Source: Streptomyces sp. NBC_01454 (GTDB lineage Bacteria > Actinomycetota > Actinomycetes > Streptomycetales > Streptomycetaceae). Taken from it: 64,000 nucleotides of DNA. The notes below the pieces were generated by a model. The model did not search any database. It saw only the letters and a program-made list of their open reading frames with translations, and was not told the DNA's origin. The translations under genes and the position numbers were made by a program. Each line of letters begins with the position of its first letter. The stretch's first letter is position 1. Location: NCBI RefSeq assembly GCF_036227565.1, contig NZ_CP109460.1, positions 5,208,001-5,272,000 of the forward strand, read 5' to 3'. Shown here piece by piece: positions 9,138-17,169 of this stretch.

Positions 9138-9206
9138 CGCCCCGTTCGCGGCGCGGGCCGCGCACCGCCTCTGGTGGGTTGTGTCCGCAGGGCTTACGGT
9201 GCCCGC

Positions 9207-10001
9207 GTGCGCGAGCGGATACCGGTGGTCGTACAGGGGCGGCGCCCGACTCCACCGCGCCCTGCTGTCGTGCGGGTGCTGTGGACGGGCGCGGAGCTGG
9301 CCGTGACGGTCGGCGTCGTCCTGCTGCTGTTCGTCGTCCACCAGCTGTGGTGGACCAACCGTCAGGCGCAGGAGGCGGCCCGGGACCAGGTGGACCGGCT
9401 GGAGCGGCAGTGGGACGCCCGCCTGCCGTCACCCGGCGCGTCCCCGGAGCCGGGGGACGGGGCAGCCGACGGGGCACGCGGCTCCGGGCGTCTCGCGTCG
9501 CCCGGAGCCCCCGGCGGGCGCGCCGCCGCCCCGTCCCCGCGGCCCCGCGCGGACCTGGCGTACGCCGTGCTGCGCATCCCGAGGCTCGGCCTGACCGTCC
9601 CCGTCGCCGAGGGCACGAGCAAGGCCGCGGTCCTCAACAGGGGCTACGTGGGCCACTATCCGCACAGCGCGCAGCCCGGCGAGTGGGGCAACGTCGCACT
9701 GGCCGGGCACCGCAACACCCACGGCGAACCGTTCCGCCACCTCGACCGGCTGCGCACCGGCGACACCGTCACCCTCGACACCGCCCGGACCCGCGCCACC
9801 TACACCATCCGGCGCATCCTGCCGCGCACCACACCCGGTGACGGTACGGTCCTCGCCGCGGTGCCCCGCAGTGGCGTGCACCCCTCCTACGGCTTCACCG
9901 CGCCCGGCGCCTATCTCACCCTGACGACCTGTACGCCGGCCTACACCTCCACCTACCGCCTGGTGGTGTGGGGAGTGTTGCGGTCGACACAGTCCCGGTG
10001 A
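9207..10001 (+). CDS. Class E sortase
   Basis: Membrane-bound transpeptidase that attaches sorted proteins to peptidoglycan; class E enzymes of actinobacteria recognise LAXTG-type signals. From the GTG at 9207 the protein has 264 aa. One membrane segment (about 30-48) is followed by a disordered, Pro/Ala-rich linker and the sortase barrel starting at LRIPRLGLTVPV. The triad is intact: His168 in LAGHRNTHG, Cys242 in TLTTC, and Arg251 in STYRLVVWG. There is no clear ribosome-binding site; an in-frame GTG at 9174 is the alternative. The intact triad contrasts with the degenerate sortase-like protein at 40836-41945. Confidence 0.9.
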   Translation: MRERIPVVVQGRRPTPPRPAVVRVLWTGAELAVTVGVVLLLFVVHQLWWTNRQAQEAARDQVDRLERQWDARLPSPGASPEPGDGAADGARGSGRLASPGAPGGRAAAPSPRPRADLAYAVLRIPRLGLTVPVAEGTSKAAVLNRGYVGHYPHSAQPGEWGNVALAGHRNTHGEPFRHLDRLRTGDTVTLDTARTRATYTIRRILPRTTPGDGTVLAAVPRSGVHPSYGFTAPGAYLTLTTCTPAYTSTYRLVVWGVLRSTQSR

Positions 10002-10019
10002 GCGCGGCCGGGTGTCGCC

Positions 10020-10025
10020 TAGGCT
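10020..10025 (+). promoter_or_regulatory. Candidate -10 element of a leaderless promoter for the DUF3311/symporter operon
   Basis: TAGGCT sits eight bases before the GTG at 10034 and fits the TAnnnT pattern. No Shine-Dalgarno sequence precedes that GTG. In streptomycetes this arrangement often marks transcription starting at the start codon itself. No matching -35 element was seen. Confidence 0.4.
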
Positions 10026-10033
10026 CTCGCCCC

Positions 10034-10267
10034 GTGCTTCACCAGATCCGCCAAGGGCGGTCCCCAGGCTCCCGCAAACGTCCCGCGCTGCTGTGGCTGT
10101 TGCTGCCGTACGTGCTGTTCCTGGGGGCGCTGCCCCTGGTGAACCGGGTGACACCGACGGTGCTCGGGCTGCCGTTCCTGTTCTTCTGGGTGCTGCTGGC
10201 GACGCTGGCGACCCCGCTGTCGGTGTGGCTGGCGCGCCGCGGTGACCGGGCGCGGGGCCGGGGGTGA
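10034..10267 (+). CDS. DUF3311 small membrane protein, partner of the sodium/solute symporter
   Basis: 77-aa protein with two hydrophobic segments, LLWLLLPYVLFLGALPLVN and a second from VLGLPFLFFWVLLATLAT, ending in a basic tail. This is the DUF3311 pattern; the family is nearly always encoded just before an SSS-family symporter and is thought to be an accessory subunit. GTG 10034 is preferred because the -10-like TAGGCT lies eight bases upstream. The stop TGA overlaps the GTG of the symporter gene (GTGA), indicating translational coupling. Confidence 0.82.
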   Translation: MLHQIRQGRSPGSRKRPALLWLLLPYVLFLGALPLVNRVTPTVLGLPFLFFWVLLATLATPLSVWLARRGDRARGRG

Positions 10268-11895
10268 ACGCCACCGTCGCCACCGCCGTGTTCGGCGGAT
10301 TCATGGTGCTCACCGTCGCGCTGGGACTGCTCGCGGTGCGGGGGCGCGGAACAGCGGAGGGGCAGCCCGACGGGCTTGCGGGGAAGGGCGGTGGCGGGCG
10401 ACGGGCCGGCGGACTCACCGAGTGGTCGGTGGGCGGCCGGAGCCTGGGCACGGTCTTCATCTGGGTGCTGATGGCCGGCGAGAGCTATACGAGCTTCAGC
10501 TACCTCGGCGCGGCCGGCTGGGGCTACAACTTCGGCGCCCCGGTGCTCTATGTGCTGGCCTATATGTCCTGCGGCTATGCGCTCGGGTATGTCGTCGGCC
10601 CGATGCTGTGGGCCTACGCCCGCCGGCACGGCCTGGTCGGCCTCACCGACATCGTGGCGCACCGCTACGGCCGGCCCTGGCTCGGCGCCGCCGTCGCGCT
10701 GCTCGCCACCGTCTGCCTGCTGCCGTACATCCAGCTGCAGATCACCGGCATGGGCGTGGTCGTCTCCACGATCTCCTACGGGGCGATCAGCCTGAACTGG
10801 GGCTACTTCCTCAGCTTCGCGGTCACCACCGCCTTCGTCACGGTCAGCGGGCTGCGGGGCAGTGCCTGGGTCTCGGTGCTCAAGGACATTCTGGTCATCG
10901 CGACCCTCGGGTTCCTCGCAGTCTATGTGCCGTGGCACTACTTCGGCGGCTACGGGCCCTTCCTGCACCGGATCGTCGCCGAGAAGCCGCAGTGGCTGAC
11001 CTTCCCCGGGCACGCCTCGGGCGGTCTGGGCCAGGTCTGGTTCCTCACCACCACCGTCGTCAACTCCCTGACGGTGGTGATCTTTCCGACGACCGTGGCC
11101 GGCTATCTGGGTGCCCGCGATGCCGGGGTCCTGCGCCGCAATGCCATGTATCTGCCCTTCTACAACGTGCTCTTGTTCGTGCCGGTGCTGCTGGGGATGG
11201 CCGCGCTGTTCGTGGTGCCGCACCTGAGCGGTGCGGGCTCCAACCTCGCGGTGTTCAAGCTGGTGGTGGACTCCCTTCCGGCCTGGGCCGTGGGGCTGAT
11301 CGGGGTGGCCGCCGCCCTCTCCTCCATCGTGCCGATGGCCGTGTTCATGCTGGTCATCGGCACGATGTGGGGGAGGAGCGTGCTGGGTGCCTTCGCGCGC
11401 GGGTCCGCCGGGGCGACGGGAGCGGCCGAGGGGGGAGAGCGGGGGGCGGTGCCGGGCAGCCGGCAGAAGCTGTTCTCGCAGCTGGTCGTGGTGGTGGCCG
11501 GAGCCCTGGCACTGCTGTTGACCTACACCGCCCCGGACACCCTCGTCCGGCTGTCGCTGATCTCGTATGAGGGCATGGCGCAGCTCGTACCGATGCTGCT
11601 GCTGGGGCTGGTGTGGCGGCGGCTGACGGTGCACGCCGCGGTGAGCGGCCTGGTCGTGGGCTTTGCGCTCGTCTGTGTCCTGGTGTTCGGGGGACACGAC
11701 CCGGTGCGGGGGGTGAACGCGGGGCTCGTCGGGCTCGTCGTGAATCTGGCGGTGGCGCTCGTGGTCACCTGGCTGGGGCCGCGTACGAAGGATGAGCGGC
11801 CGGACGCCGAAGTGCTGGCGCTGGAGGACGAGTTCCCCCGGGAGGAGAAGACGGCGCCGCGGGGCGGTGCGGTCAGCCCGCCGGTGTCGACGTGA
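10264..11895 (+). CDS. Sodium:solute symporter (SSS family)
   Basis: 543-aa integral membrane transporter with about 13 hydrophobic segments. The first helix is followed by LTEWSVGGRSLGTVF, the conserved SSS start, and then AGESYTSFSYLGAAGWGY. The sequence is closest in style to monocarboxylate/organic-acid or unassigned symporters that pair with DUF3311. It uses the sodium gradient to import a small solute. Translation starts at GTG 10264, overlapping DUF3311 by 4 bp. The C-terminal 50 residues are polar and cytoplasmic. The 3' end overlaps the convergent lipoprotein gene by 23 bp. Confidence 0.9.
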   Translation: MNATVATAVFGGFMVLTVALGLLAVRGRGTAEGQPDGLAGKGGGGRRAGGLTEWSVGGRSLGTVFIWVLMAGESYTSFSYLGAAGWGYNFGAPVLYVLAYMSCGYALGYVVGPMLWAYARRHGLVGLTDIVAHRYGRPWLGAAVALLATVCLLPYIQLQITGMGVVVSTISYGAISLNWGYFLSFAVTTAFVTVSGLRGSAWVSVLKDILVIATLGFLAVYVPWHYFGGYGPFLHRIVAEKPQWLTFPGHASGGLGQVWFLTTTVVNSLTVVIFPTTVAGYLGARDAGVLRRNAMYLPFYNVLLFVPVLLGMAALFVVPHLSGAGSNLAVFKLVVDSLPAWAVGLIGVAAALSSIVPMAVFMLVIGTMWGRSVLGAFARGSAGATGAAEGGERGAVPGSRQKLFSQLVVVVAGALALLLTYTAPDTLVRLSLISYEGMAQLVPMLLLGLVWRRLTVHAAVSGLVVGFALVCVLVFGGHDPVRGVNAGLVGLVVNLAVALVVTWLGPRTKDERPDAEVLALEDEFPREEKTAPRGGAVSPPVST

Positions 11896-12841
11896 TCTTC
11901 TTGCCCTCCTTGGAGACCGCGAACCACAGGCCCATCTTGCCCTGGCCGTTGATGTCGCCGGGCTGCTTGTCACCGGTGAAGGTGTAGACCGGCCAGCAGT
12001 CGACGGCCAGCTGACGCAGGCCGTCGGGGCGGGTGACGGTGGAGATGAGCTTGGCGGGGATGCCCTTCAGCTTGGAGCGGTCGGCGGGCTTGGCCGGCTT
12101 CCAGGTGTCCAGGCAGGCGTCGTTGCAGCCGAACTTCATCGGCCAGGCACTGTCCTTGTTGAAGCGGTAGAGGGTCATGCCCTTGCCGTCGACGAGGATG
12201 TCGCCGAGCTCGGGCTGGTTGAGCACCGAGACGTCGCCGGGCTCCTGGGCGCCGGCCTTCTTGCCGTCGGCGGCCAGCGCGTTCCAGGTGCCGCCCACGC
12301 CCTGGCCGTTGGTGTCGCCGGCCTTGGTGTCCTTGGCGTAGCGGTAGGCGGGCCAGCCGCCGATGGTGAGCTGCTTGGTGCCGTCGGCGCGGGTGACCGA
12401 GCCCAGGTCGCTCTTGGCGATGCCCGCGGGGGCCTGGGCGCCGTCGGCGGGGACCACCGGCCAGGTGGTGGCGCAGGAGCCGGAGCAGTTGGACTTCGGC
12501 GGCTTGGCGGTGTCCTTGTCGAAGCGGTAGAGGGTCATGCCCTTGGAGTCGGTGACGACCGGGCCGAGCTTGGCGTCCTGGTGCAGTGCCAGCGTCCCGG
12601 CGCTGGGTGCGGCCTGGGGTGCCGCGCCGCTGTCGCCGCCGGCCTGGCCGCCGTAGCCGTCGCTGCCCTGGCCGGAGCCGGAGGAGCCGTACTTGTAGTC
12701 GCTGCCCGAGCCGGCCGGCTGCACGGTGTCGGTGGTGGGGGTGGTGCCGGCGCTCTGGTTGTCGCTGCTGCCGCAGGCGGCGGTCAGCGCCAAGGTGGCG
12801 ACCGCCATGGCCGCGAGTCCCGCTCGACGTCGAGTGATCAT
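11873..12841 (-). CDS. Lipoprotein with two Yx(FWY)xxD secreted-repeat domains
   Basis: 322-aa exported lipoprotein. The N-terminus RRRAGLAAMAVATLALTAACGSS has a lipobox LTAAC. A Gly/Ser/Gln-rich linker follows, then pairs of the PF03640-type secreted repeat (COG4315). Diagnostic motifs appear twice: MTLYRFDKD followed by CSGSCATTWP, and MTLYRFNKD followed by CNDACLDTW, so each unit has the Tyr-aromatic-Asp motif and a Cys pair. The biochemical role is unknown. It is encoded downstream of a flavoprotein-ferredoxin and a cytochrome-like membrane protein, which suggests an extracytoplasmic redox role; that is inference. ATG 12841 has GAGGAGA six bases upstream. Confidence 0.88.
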   Translation of the reverse strand: MITRRRAGLAAMAVATLALTAACGSSDNQSAGTTPTTDTVQPAGSGSDYKYGSSGSGQGSDGYGGQAGGDSGAAPQAAPSAGTLALHQDAKLGPVVTDSKGMTLYRFDKDTAKPPKSNCSGSCATTWPVVPADGAQAPAGIAKSDLGSVTRADGTKQLTIGGWPAYRYAKDTKAGDTNGQGVGGTWNALAADGKKAGAQEPGDVSVLNQPELGDILVDGKGMTLYRFNKDSAWPMKFGCNDACLDTWKPAKPADRSKLKGIPAKLISTVTRPDGLRQLAVDCWPVYTFTGDKQPGDINGQGKMGLWFAVSKEGKKITSTPAG

Positions 12842-12928
12842 GATGTCTCCTCTGCCGGTTGGTGGCTGTGTCGCTTGCTGGGGTGGAACCGAGGTGCCTG
12901 TCCGGTGGCCCGTGTCGTTGCGGGCCGG

Positions 12929-12956
12929 CCCCGGCGGCGGGGTGCCGTCGCCGGGG
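12929..12956 (-). terminator. Hairpin between flavoprotein-ferredoxin and lipoprotein genes
   Basis: CCCCGGCG (12929-12936) can pair with CGCCGGGG (12949-12956) across a 12-nt loop. It lies in the 192-bp gap between the two minus-strand genes and could attenuate or end transcription from the upstream pair, so the lipoprotein gene may have its own promoter. Confidence 0.35.
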
Positions 12957-13033
12957 GAATACGCGCTACGGGGGGCGGGGCGTTCAACGGCGGCGAAGAA
13001 TTTTCCCCGCGCGCAAAAACCCTGCCTGCCACG

Positions 13034-14581
13034 TCAGTTGCCGACCTGCACCCGCAGCGCCAGCGCCGGGCAGCGGCGCACCGCGAGCTGCGCGCGGCGC
13101 CGCATCCGGGCGGGCAGCGCCATGCTGGCCTTCTCCGGGTAGCCGTCCGGGCCGAGCTTCACGATGCCGGGCACCACGTCCGCACACAGGCCGTGGCCGC
13201 GGCACAGCGTCCAGTCCACCAGCAGCCGTTCCTGCTGCGGCGCGGCGGGCGCCGCCGGCGTGGCGACGGGCGTGACGGCCGGCAGCAGCGGCAGGTGCCC
13301 GGTGACCGGCAGGGCCCCGGTCACCGGGCGGCCGCACCCGAACCCCCGCGCATGGCGCTCGAACTCCTCGGGGAAGGCGGCGAGGGCCGAGGCCACGAAG
13401 CGGGCGGTGCCGTCCGGGTGGCTGCAGGCGCCGCGCTTCTCCACGGCCCGCATCCGGGCCTGCACGGCGTCCAGCGCGGCGTCCCCGCCGCCGCGGACCG
13501 CGAGGTCGAGCTGGTCGGCGAGCGCGGGCAGCCCCAGCACACAGGGGCCGCACTGACCGGCCGATTCGGCGCCCATCCACTTCGCGACGCGTACGGTCTC
13601 GCCGGCGGGGCAGGTGTCGTACGGCAGCGGCAGGACCGCCCCGGCACCCAGGACCGCGTGGTAGGTCTTCAGCGCCTCACGGGAGAGCGTCGCGGTCTGG
13701 GCGTCGACGGGCGAGATGAACGTGCCGTGGTAACCACCGATCAGCACGCCCTGGCCCGCGTCCATGCCGCACAGCGCGAGGACCCGGTTGAGCGGCACAC
13801 CGTAGGGGACCTCGACCACCCGGCTGCCGGCCACGGTCAGCAGCAGCGTGCCGGGCTCCGCGGGCAGGCCGGCGGTGCGGTAGCCGAGCGCCCCGAGCCG
13901 GGCGGCCACGGCGAGCTGGGCGTAGGTCTCGGTGTTCGACAGCAGGGTCGGCACACCGTTCAGCCCGCGCTCGCTGGAGCGGATCTTGCGGCCCGAGGGC
14001 AGGCCGGGGCCGCCGCCCAGGCCGTTCGTCATCGCGGAGCCCTCACCGGTGACGAACCGTTCGGTCAGCAGCGTGACCCGTAACGTCGGCCGCACCGGCC
14101 CGCGTTCGTCGATGGCCCGCTGCACGGAGTTCAGGACGTCCGTGCGGGTCACGCCGATGGCGACCTCCTGGGCGCCGAGGGAGTCGGCGGCCAGCAGGGC
14201 GCCGTCGATCACCAGATGCGGGGCGTGCAGCAGCATCGCGGTGTCCTTGAGGCAACTGGGCTCGCCCTCGCTGCCGTTGACCACGATCGCGCCCTTGCCG
14301 TCGGCCCGCTGCATGCCGTCCAGGACCGCGGTCACCTTGCGGGCGAACGGGAAGCCCGCGCCGCCGCGGCCGCGCAGGTCGATGTTCTCGGCCAGCGCCA
14401 CCAGCTCCTGAGCGGTCAGCTGGGGCAGGCTGCCGTGCCGGGCCAGATGCGCCACCCGGTCCATGCGGGGCATCTCGTCCAGGCCGGCCAGCAGCCGCGG
14501 CGGGCCCAGGGACGCCAGCGTCGGGACGGGCTCCGGGGTGGTGAGGGCCGGCAGCATGCGGGTGGGGGCGGGGGCGGTCAT
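13034..14581 (-). CDS. NuoF-like flavoprotein fused to a C-terminal ferredoxin
   Basis: 515-aa redox protein. The first 430 residues resemble the 51-kDa subunit of NADH dehydrogenase: the nucleotide site GRGGAGFPFARK near residue 73, the flavin-loop motif NGSEGEPSCLKD, and an SLBB-type stretch before the Fe-S region. The cluster-binding motif reads GESAGQCGPC, so the first Cys of the usual SCGxCxPC is Ala; another Cys follows in GACSHPDG. The last 60 residues form a ferredoxin-like domain beginning LLVDWTLCRGHGLC and ending with RRCPALAL. ATG 14581 has AGGAGA just upstream and overlaps the stop of the cytochrome-like gene (ATGA). It probably passes electrons between a nicotinamide nucleotide and the membrane partner; this is inferred. 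Confidence 0.85.
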   Translation of the reverse strand: MTAPAPTRMLPALTTPEPVPTLASLGPPRLLAGLDEMPRMDRVAHLARHGSLPQLTAQELVALAENIDLRGRGGAGFPFARKVTAVLDGMQRADGKGAIVVNGSEGEPSCLKDTAMLLHAPHLVIDGALLAADSLGAQEVAIGVTRTDVLNSVQRAIDERGPVRPTLRVTLLTERFVTGEGSAMTNGLGGGPGLPSGRKIRSSERGLNGVPTLLSNTETYAQLAVAARLGALGYRTAGLPAEPGTLLLTVAGSRVVEVPYGVPLNRVLALCGMDAGQGVLIGGYHGTFISPVDAQTATLSREALKTYHAVLGAGAVLPLPYDTCPAGETVRVAKWMGAESAGQCGPCVLGLPALADQLDLAVRGGGDAALDAVQARMRAVEKRGACSHPDGTARFVASALAAFPEEFERHARGFGCGRPVTGALPVTGHLPLLPAVTPVATPAAPAAPQQERLLVDWTLCRGHGLCADVVPGIVKLGPDGYPEKASMALPARMRRRAQLAVRRCPALALRVQVGN

Positions 14582-15333
14582 GGGAGTTCTCCTGAGTTCC
14601 TGCGGGTGTCGCGCAGCCGCAGCGCGAGTCGTACGGCCACCGCGGTGAGGCAGATGGCGTAGCCGACGAGGGCATAGCCGGACGCGGGGCGTCCCGCCCT
14701 GAGGCCGTGCACCAGGGCCAGCCCCCAGGCGACGTACGCGCTCATGTGCAGTCCCCGCCACCACCGGGAAGCGGTGATACCGGTAAAGGCGCCGCGCACC
14801 GCGCCGGTCACCGCCACGGCGATGAACACGTAGGCGGCGAGGGTGCCGAGGCCGATGAGTCCGGGGCGGGCGCCATCGGTGAACGGCACCGCGGCGGCCG
14901 TCGCATCGGTGTGGCCCTCGGTGACTTTGACCCAGATGTGCAGGCCCAGGAAGCCGAGGCCGGCGATGCCGGTGCCGCGGTGCACGGCCTGGGCGAGCAG
15001 CCGGTGACCGGAGTGCAGCACCATCCGGTCGGTGGCGGCCAGGCCCCACAGCACCGTGACCGAGAGGGAGACCAGCGCGAGCACCCCGGCGCCGAAGTCA
15101 AGGAAGTTCAGCAGGCCGTCCATCGCGCCGGAGCGCATCAGGACGGCGAGGAAGAGCAGCAGTGCGGCCGGAAGCGCCGGGCGGAGTACGGCGGTTCCGG
15201 CGAAGCCGCCGGCCGGTCGGCGGGCCGGCGGCCCGGGTTCGTTCGGAGGGCGCCGGGGGCGTGGCACGAGGGGCGAGGACCGGGCACGGTGTGCGCGGCG
15301 GCCCTGACGGGTCTGCAGACGCGGTGTCGACAT
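14578..15333 (-). CDS. Cytochrome-b/ferric-reductase-like membrane protein
   Basis: 251-aa protein with a long basic N-terminus and six predicted hydrophobic segments. Histidines sit in helices in a heme-ligating style: VLHSGHRLLAQAVHR, GFLGLHIWVKV, RGLHMSAYVAWGLALVHGL. This resembles ferric-reductase-like transmembrane or cytochrome b561-type domains, but there is no attached FAD/NAD domain. That role may be filled by the NuoF-like protein, whose start codon overlaps this gene's stop. The GC-rich 321-bp gap upstream separates it from the divergent PucR-type regulator. Heme binding is inferred from His spacing only. Confidence 0.72.
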   Translation of the reverse strand: MSTPRLQTRQGRRAHRARSSPLVPRPRRPPNEPGPPARRPAGGFAGTAVLRPALPAALLLFLAVLMRSGAMDGLLNFLDFGAGVLALVSLSVTVLWGLAATDRMVLHSGHRLLAQAVHRGTGIAGLGFLGLHIWVKVTEGHTDATAAAVPFTDGARPGLIGLGTLAAYVFIAVAVTGAVRGAFTGITASRWWRGLHMSAYVAWGLALVHGLRAGRPASGYALVGYAICLTAVAVRLALRLRDTRRNSGELP

Positions 15334-15654
15334 CGATCCTCCCGGTGTTCGGGCACGGGTACGGGATGCGAATTTCCATGAAATCTCCCGGCGGCGGTAT
15401 TTGCCCCGGGGCTTTTGTTCGGGTGACCCCCGGTAACACTAAACATTCTGTAACCGGGTGGATACGCAGGGCCGTAATCCGGATGTCAAAAGCATCTACG
15501 AACGTGTTCAGGATTTCGTAAGCTTTATCGCGCTGTGACAAATTCCTGCAGTGGCATCGCGGGCGCGCGGCACGACTCCGGATGATGCCGACTCAGGCGC
15601 ACGGGGTGCGCCACCCCCCGTAACAGCCGCATCCCCGCCAGGATCGAGGTAGCG
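15334..15654. other. Divergent promoter region, redox locus / PucR-type regulator
   Basis: This 321-bp gap is AT-richer than its surroundings. It contains CCGGTAAC at 15430-15437 and GTAACCGG at 15450-15457, which can be read as an imperfect inverted repeat around an A/T-rich centre or as a 20-nt direct repeat of GTAAC. It is a candidate binding site for the adjacent regulator. No other feature was recognised. Confidence 0.35.
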
Positions 15655-16710
15655 ATGTGTGATCTCCTGAACCGCATCTGGTCGCGTCCACGAGGTGAGT
15701 GGACCCGCGTAGTCAGAAATGAACTACCGGATCTCGCCGAGAAGTTGGTCGCGGAGTTGCAACGCGGATTTCCCGCATTGTCCGCACTTCTCGGGGACAC
15801 TCCCGTAGAAGAGGCACATTGGGCGCTTGAACAGGCCTTGCTGACAGTTCTTGGGTACCAAAAAGAGTCGGAGAGTAAACCTCCGGCAGGACCTTCAGTG
15901 GTGACTCCGATGCCCGTCGCACGGGCTCGCCAGGATCTGTTCGATGCGCTCGCCGGACAACGCGAGGTGCCGGAGGAGGGATTGAGCGATCTGTCCCGCG
16001 CGGCCGGCTGGCCCATCCCCGACACCCTGCAGGCCGTCGTGCTTGCCACCCCTGCCGAGGCGCCGCAGCTCGCCGCGGCACTGGGCCACGCCCTCATCGG
16101 CAATGTCGAGGGCTACACCTGTCTGTTCGTCCCCGACCCGGCCACCCAGACCCGGGCCCGCCTGGAGGCGGCGCTCAAGGGCCGGCCGGCAGCGGTCGGG
16201 CACGTGGTGCCGGCCACCGACACCGCGTCGTCGCTGCGTTGGGCCCGCTATCTGCTGACGCTGGCACCGAGCCGGGTCGGCCCGGAGTCGCGGCCCGCCT
16301 TCGTCGACGACCATCTCTCGGCGCTGCTGCTGCTCCAGGACGAGTCGCTGGCGGACGCGCTGACGTCCCGCTGGCTCGGACCGCTGGAGGAGCTGACGCC
16401 ACGGCAGAGCGAACGGCTCGAAGTCACCCTGCTGGCGTGGCTGGAGGGCGGCGGAGCCCCGGAGGCCGCCAAGCTGTTGCATGTGCACCCCCAGACGGTC
16501 CGCTACCGCCTGCGCCAGATAGAGAAGCTCTTCGGTCCGGTGCTGCGCGATCCGCGTACCCGCTTCGAGCTGGAGATGGCGCTGCGCAGCCGCCGTCTGA
16601 TGGCGCATGTCCGCAGCTACCGCGCACGGGCCGGCCGCCGCGCCAGGGCCGTCGCCTCCTCCATCCGCCCGCTGGGCGTGGCCCGCGAGGCCCGCGTCAA
16701 CGGTCTTTGA
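15655..16710 (+). CDS. PucR/CdaR-type transcriptional regulator
   Basis: 351-aa regulator. The C-terminal 80 residues contain the PucR-type helix-turn-helix: EELTPRQSERLEVTLLAWLE, then the recognition segment EAAKLLHVHPQTVRYRLRQ and IEKLFGP. This order matches the HTH_30 domain found in PucR, CdaR and AdeR. The N-terminal part is helical and probably carries sensing or dimerisation functions; no known ligand domain is evident. It ends in an unusually basic tail. It is divergent from the redox trio, so that locus is its most likely target. Confidence 0.85.
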   Translation: MCDLLNRIWSRPRGEWTRVVRNELPDLAEKLVAELQRGFPALSALLGDTPVEEAHWALEQALLTVLGYQKESESKPPAGPSVVTPMPVARARQDLFDALAGQREVPEEGLSDLSRAAGWPIPDTLQAVVLATPAEAPQLAAALGHALIGNVEGYTCLFVPDPATQTRARLEAALKGRPAAVGHVVPATDTASSLRWARYLLTLAPSRVGPESRPAFVDDHLSALLLLQDESLADALTSRWLGPLEELTPRQSERLEVTLLAWLEGGGAPEAAKLLHVHPQTVRYRLRQIEKLFGPVLRDPRTRFELEMALRSRRLMAHVRSYRARAGRRARAVASSIRPLGVAREARVNGL

Positions 16711-16762
16711 CGTATCGGCGGATGAACCACCGCGCCCCGTGAGCTGACCGCCGGCGCAGCGC

Positions 16763-16801
16763 AGCGGCCCCGACCCCCGGAACATCCGGGTCGGGGCCGC
16801 T
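16763..16801 (+). terminator. Intrinsic-type terminator hairpin after the PucR-type gene
   Basis: AGCGGCCCCGACCC pairs with GGGTCGGGGCCGCT style sequence across a short CCGGAACATCCG centre. It starts about 53 bp after the stop codon. Between this hairpin and the next at 17090 lies about 290 bp of GC-rich sequence in which no gene was found. Confidence 0.7.
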
Positions 16802-17089
16802 GCCGTGCCGTGCCCGCGGTCACCGCGCCGTGCCACCCGGCGGAGTGACCGCGGTGCCGCGCCGAGGGGCCGCCGCGGGGTCGTGCCGCGCCGTCGCTGC
16901 TGCTGTGCCATGTCCTGGGGCCACCGCTTCGTCAGGGCCCTGGGGCCGGTGCTGTGTCGTGTCCTCGGGGGTGGCGGTGTGGCGGGGGCCGGAGCCCGGA
17001 GCCCGGAACCGGCGGGGCCGGCACCGTTGCTGTGCCGGTCCCGCCGCCCCGCTGCCTTGCCCCGCCGCCCCGCCGTCCCCGGCATGCCG

Positions 17090-17124
17090 GGTGCCCCTCG
17101 GGGAGCGTCTCCCCGAGGGGCACC
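17090..17124. terminator. Bidirectional terminator hairpin between convergent genes
   Basis: GGTGCCCCTCGGGGAG (17090-17105) and CTCCCCGAGGGGCACC (17109-17124) form a perfect 16-bp stem with a 3-nt loop. It lies 45 bp past the stop of the minus-strand DUF1996 gene and can serve both directions. Confidence 0.8.
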
Positions 17125-17169
17125 ACGTCCGTCAGATGACGGCGGACGTCCGTGCGGTGCCGATGTCCG

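Noticed and set aside
7766..9841. Long plus-strand frame spanning DUF445 and part of the sortase gene
   Set aside because: It is out of frame with two well-supported genes and has a product rich in Arg/Gly/Pro typical of shifted high-GC frames.
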